DNA of 5,366 nucleotides from an uncultured Eubacteriaceae bacterium (GTDB taxonomy: Bacteria; Bacillota; Clostridia; Eubacteriales; Eubacteriaceae). Positions 5,366-5,366 of the stretch are shown piece by piece. A program made the position numbers and the translations under genes. The notes under the pieces were generated by a model. That model ran no database searches and was not told where the DNA came from. It was given only the letters and a program-made list of their open reading frames with translations. The stretch spans positions 1 through 5,366 of the forward strand of contig CANQOZ010000083.1 of NCBI GenBank assembly GCA_947625585.1, in the 5' to 3' direction. The stretch's first letter is position 1; the number at the start of each line of letters is the position of its first letter.

Positions 5366-5366
5366 G
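4625..5366 (-). mobile_element. IS66-family insertion sequence, partial (transposase 3' end)
   Basis: The element runs from its terminus at about 4625 past the right edge. Support comes from the IS66 transposase, a sharp rise in G/C to the right of the junction, and the fact that the host ATPase reading frame loses its family match at exactly this base. Only one end is visible, so element length, the second inverted repeat and any accessory tnpA/tnpB genes cannot be judged. A single-transposase (ISBst12-like) or a three-gene IS66 layout is possible. Confidence 0.8.

Overview
The window looks like chromosome of a low-GC Gram-positive bacterium (Bacillota). The DNA is A/T-rich, ribosome binding sites are strong AGGAG types, and the CcpA/LacI-type operators match the Bacillota pattern. 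The genetic code is standard, since TGA is used as a stop. The oxidoreductase and the GH1 enzyme resemble proteins I remember from Lactobacillales and related gut Firmicutes. The genus cannot be fixed from the sequence alone.

Layout. (1) 1-355 is a regulatory region with two near-identical, oppositely oriented cre/LacI-type operators, a nested palindrome and a promoter. (2) 356-1807 (+) is a complete GH1 6-phospho-beta-glucosidase, closed by a hairpin terminator. (3) 2084-4247 (-) is a compact three-gene operon, converging on the glucosidase and ending at its own terminator near 2007-2039. Its order is Rrf2-family repressor, flavodoxin/2x[4Fe-4S] EFR1-type protein, then zinc-free MDR quinone-oxidoreductase-like enzyme. 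The first two genes overlap by ATGA, and the Shine-Dalgarno of the third overlaps the stop of the second. A strong dyad covers the -35 element of the operon promoter, so autoregulation by the Rrf2 protein is likely. (4) 4370-4548 is a gene-free A/T-rich stretch holding a 22-bp palindrome and four copies of a TTTCA-N6-TGAAA element at exactly 39-bp spacing. (5) 4535-4624 (+) is the first 30 codons of what looks like an AAA_14/DUF4143-type ATPase, cut just before its Walker A lysine. (6) From 4625 to the right edge is the 3' end of an IS66-like insertion sequence, with its transposase on the minus strand and running off the window.

The glucosidase would hydrolyse phosphorylated beta-glucosides imported by a PTS, under carbon catabolite control. 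The Rrf2 operon looks like a small redox-response unit. The right end records a transposition: the IS landed inside the ATPase gene, and its transposase frame now reads through the IS tip into 25 codons of host DNA. Two features deserve most attention. One is the exactly phased 39-bp repeat array in front of the broken ATPase gene. The other is the oxidoreductase stop codon that sits where the family has a C-terminal Lys, with the rest of the family-like tail still legible behind it.
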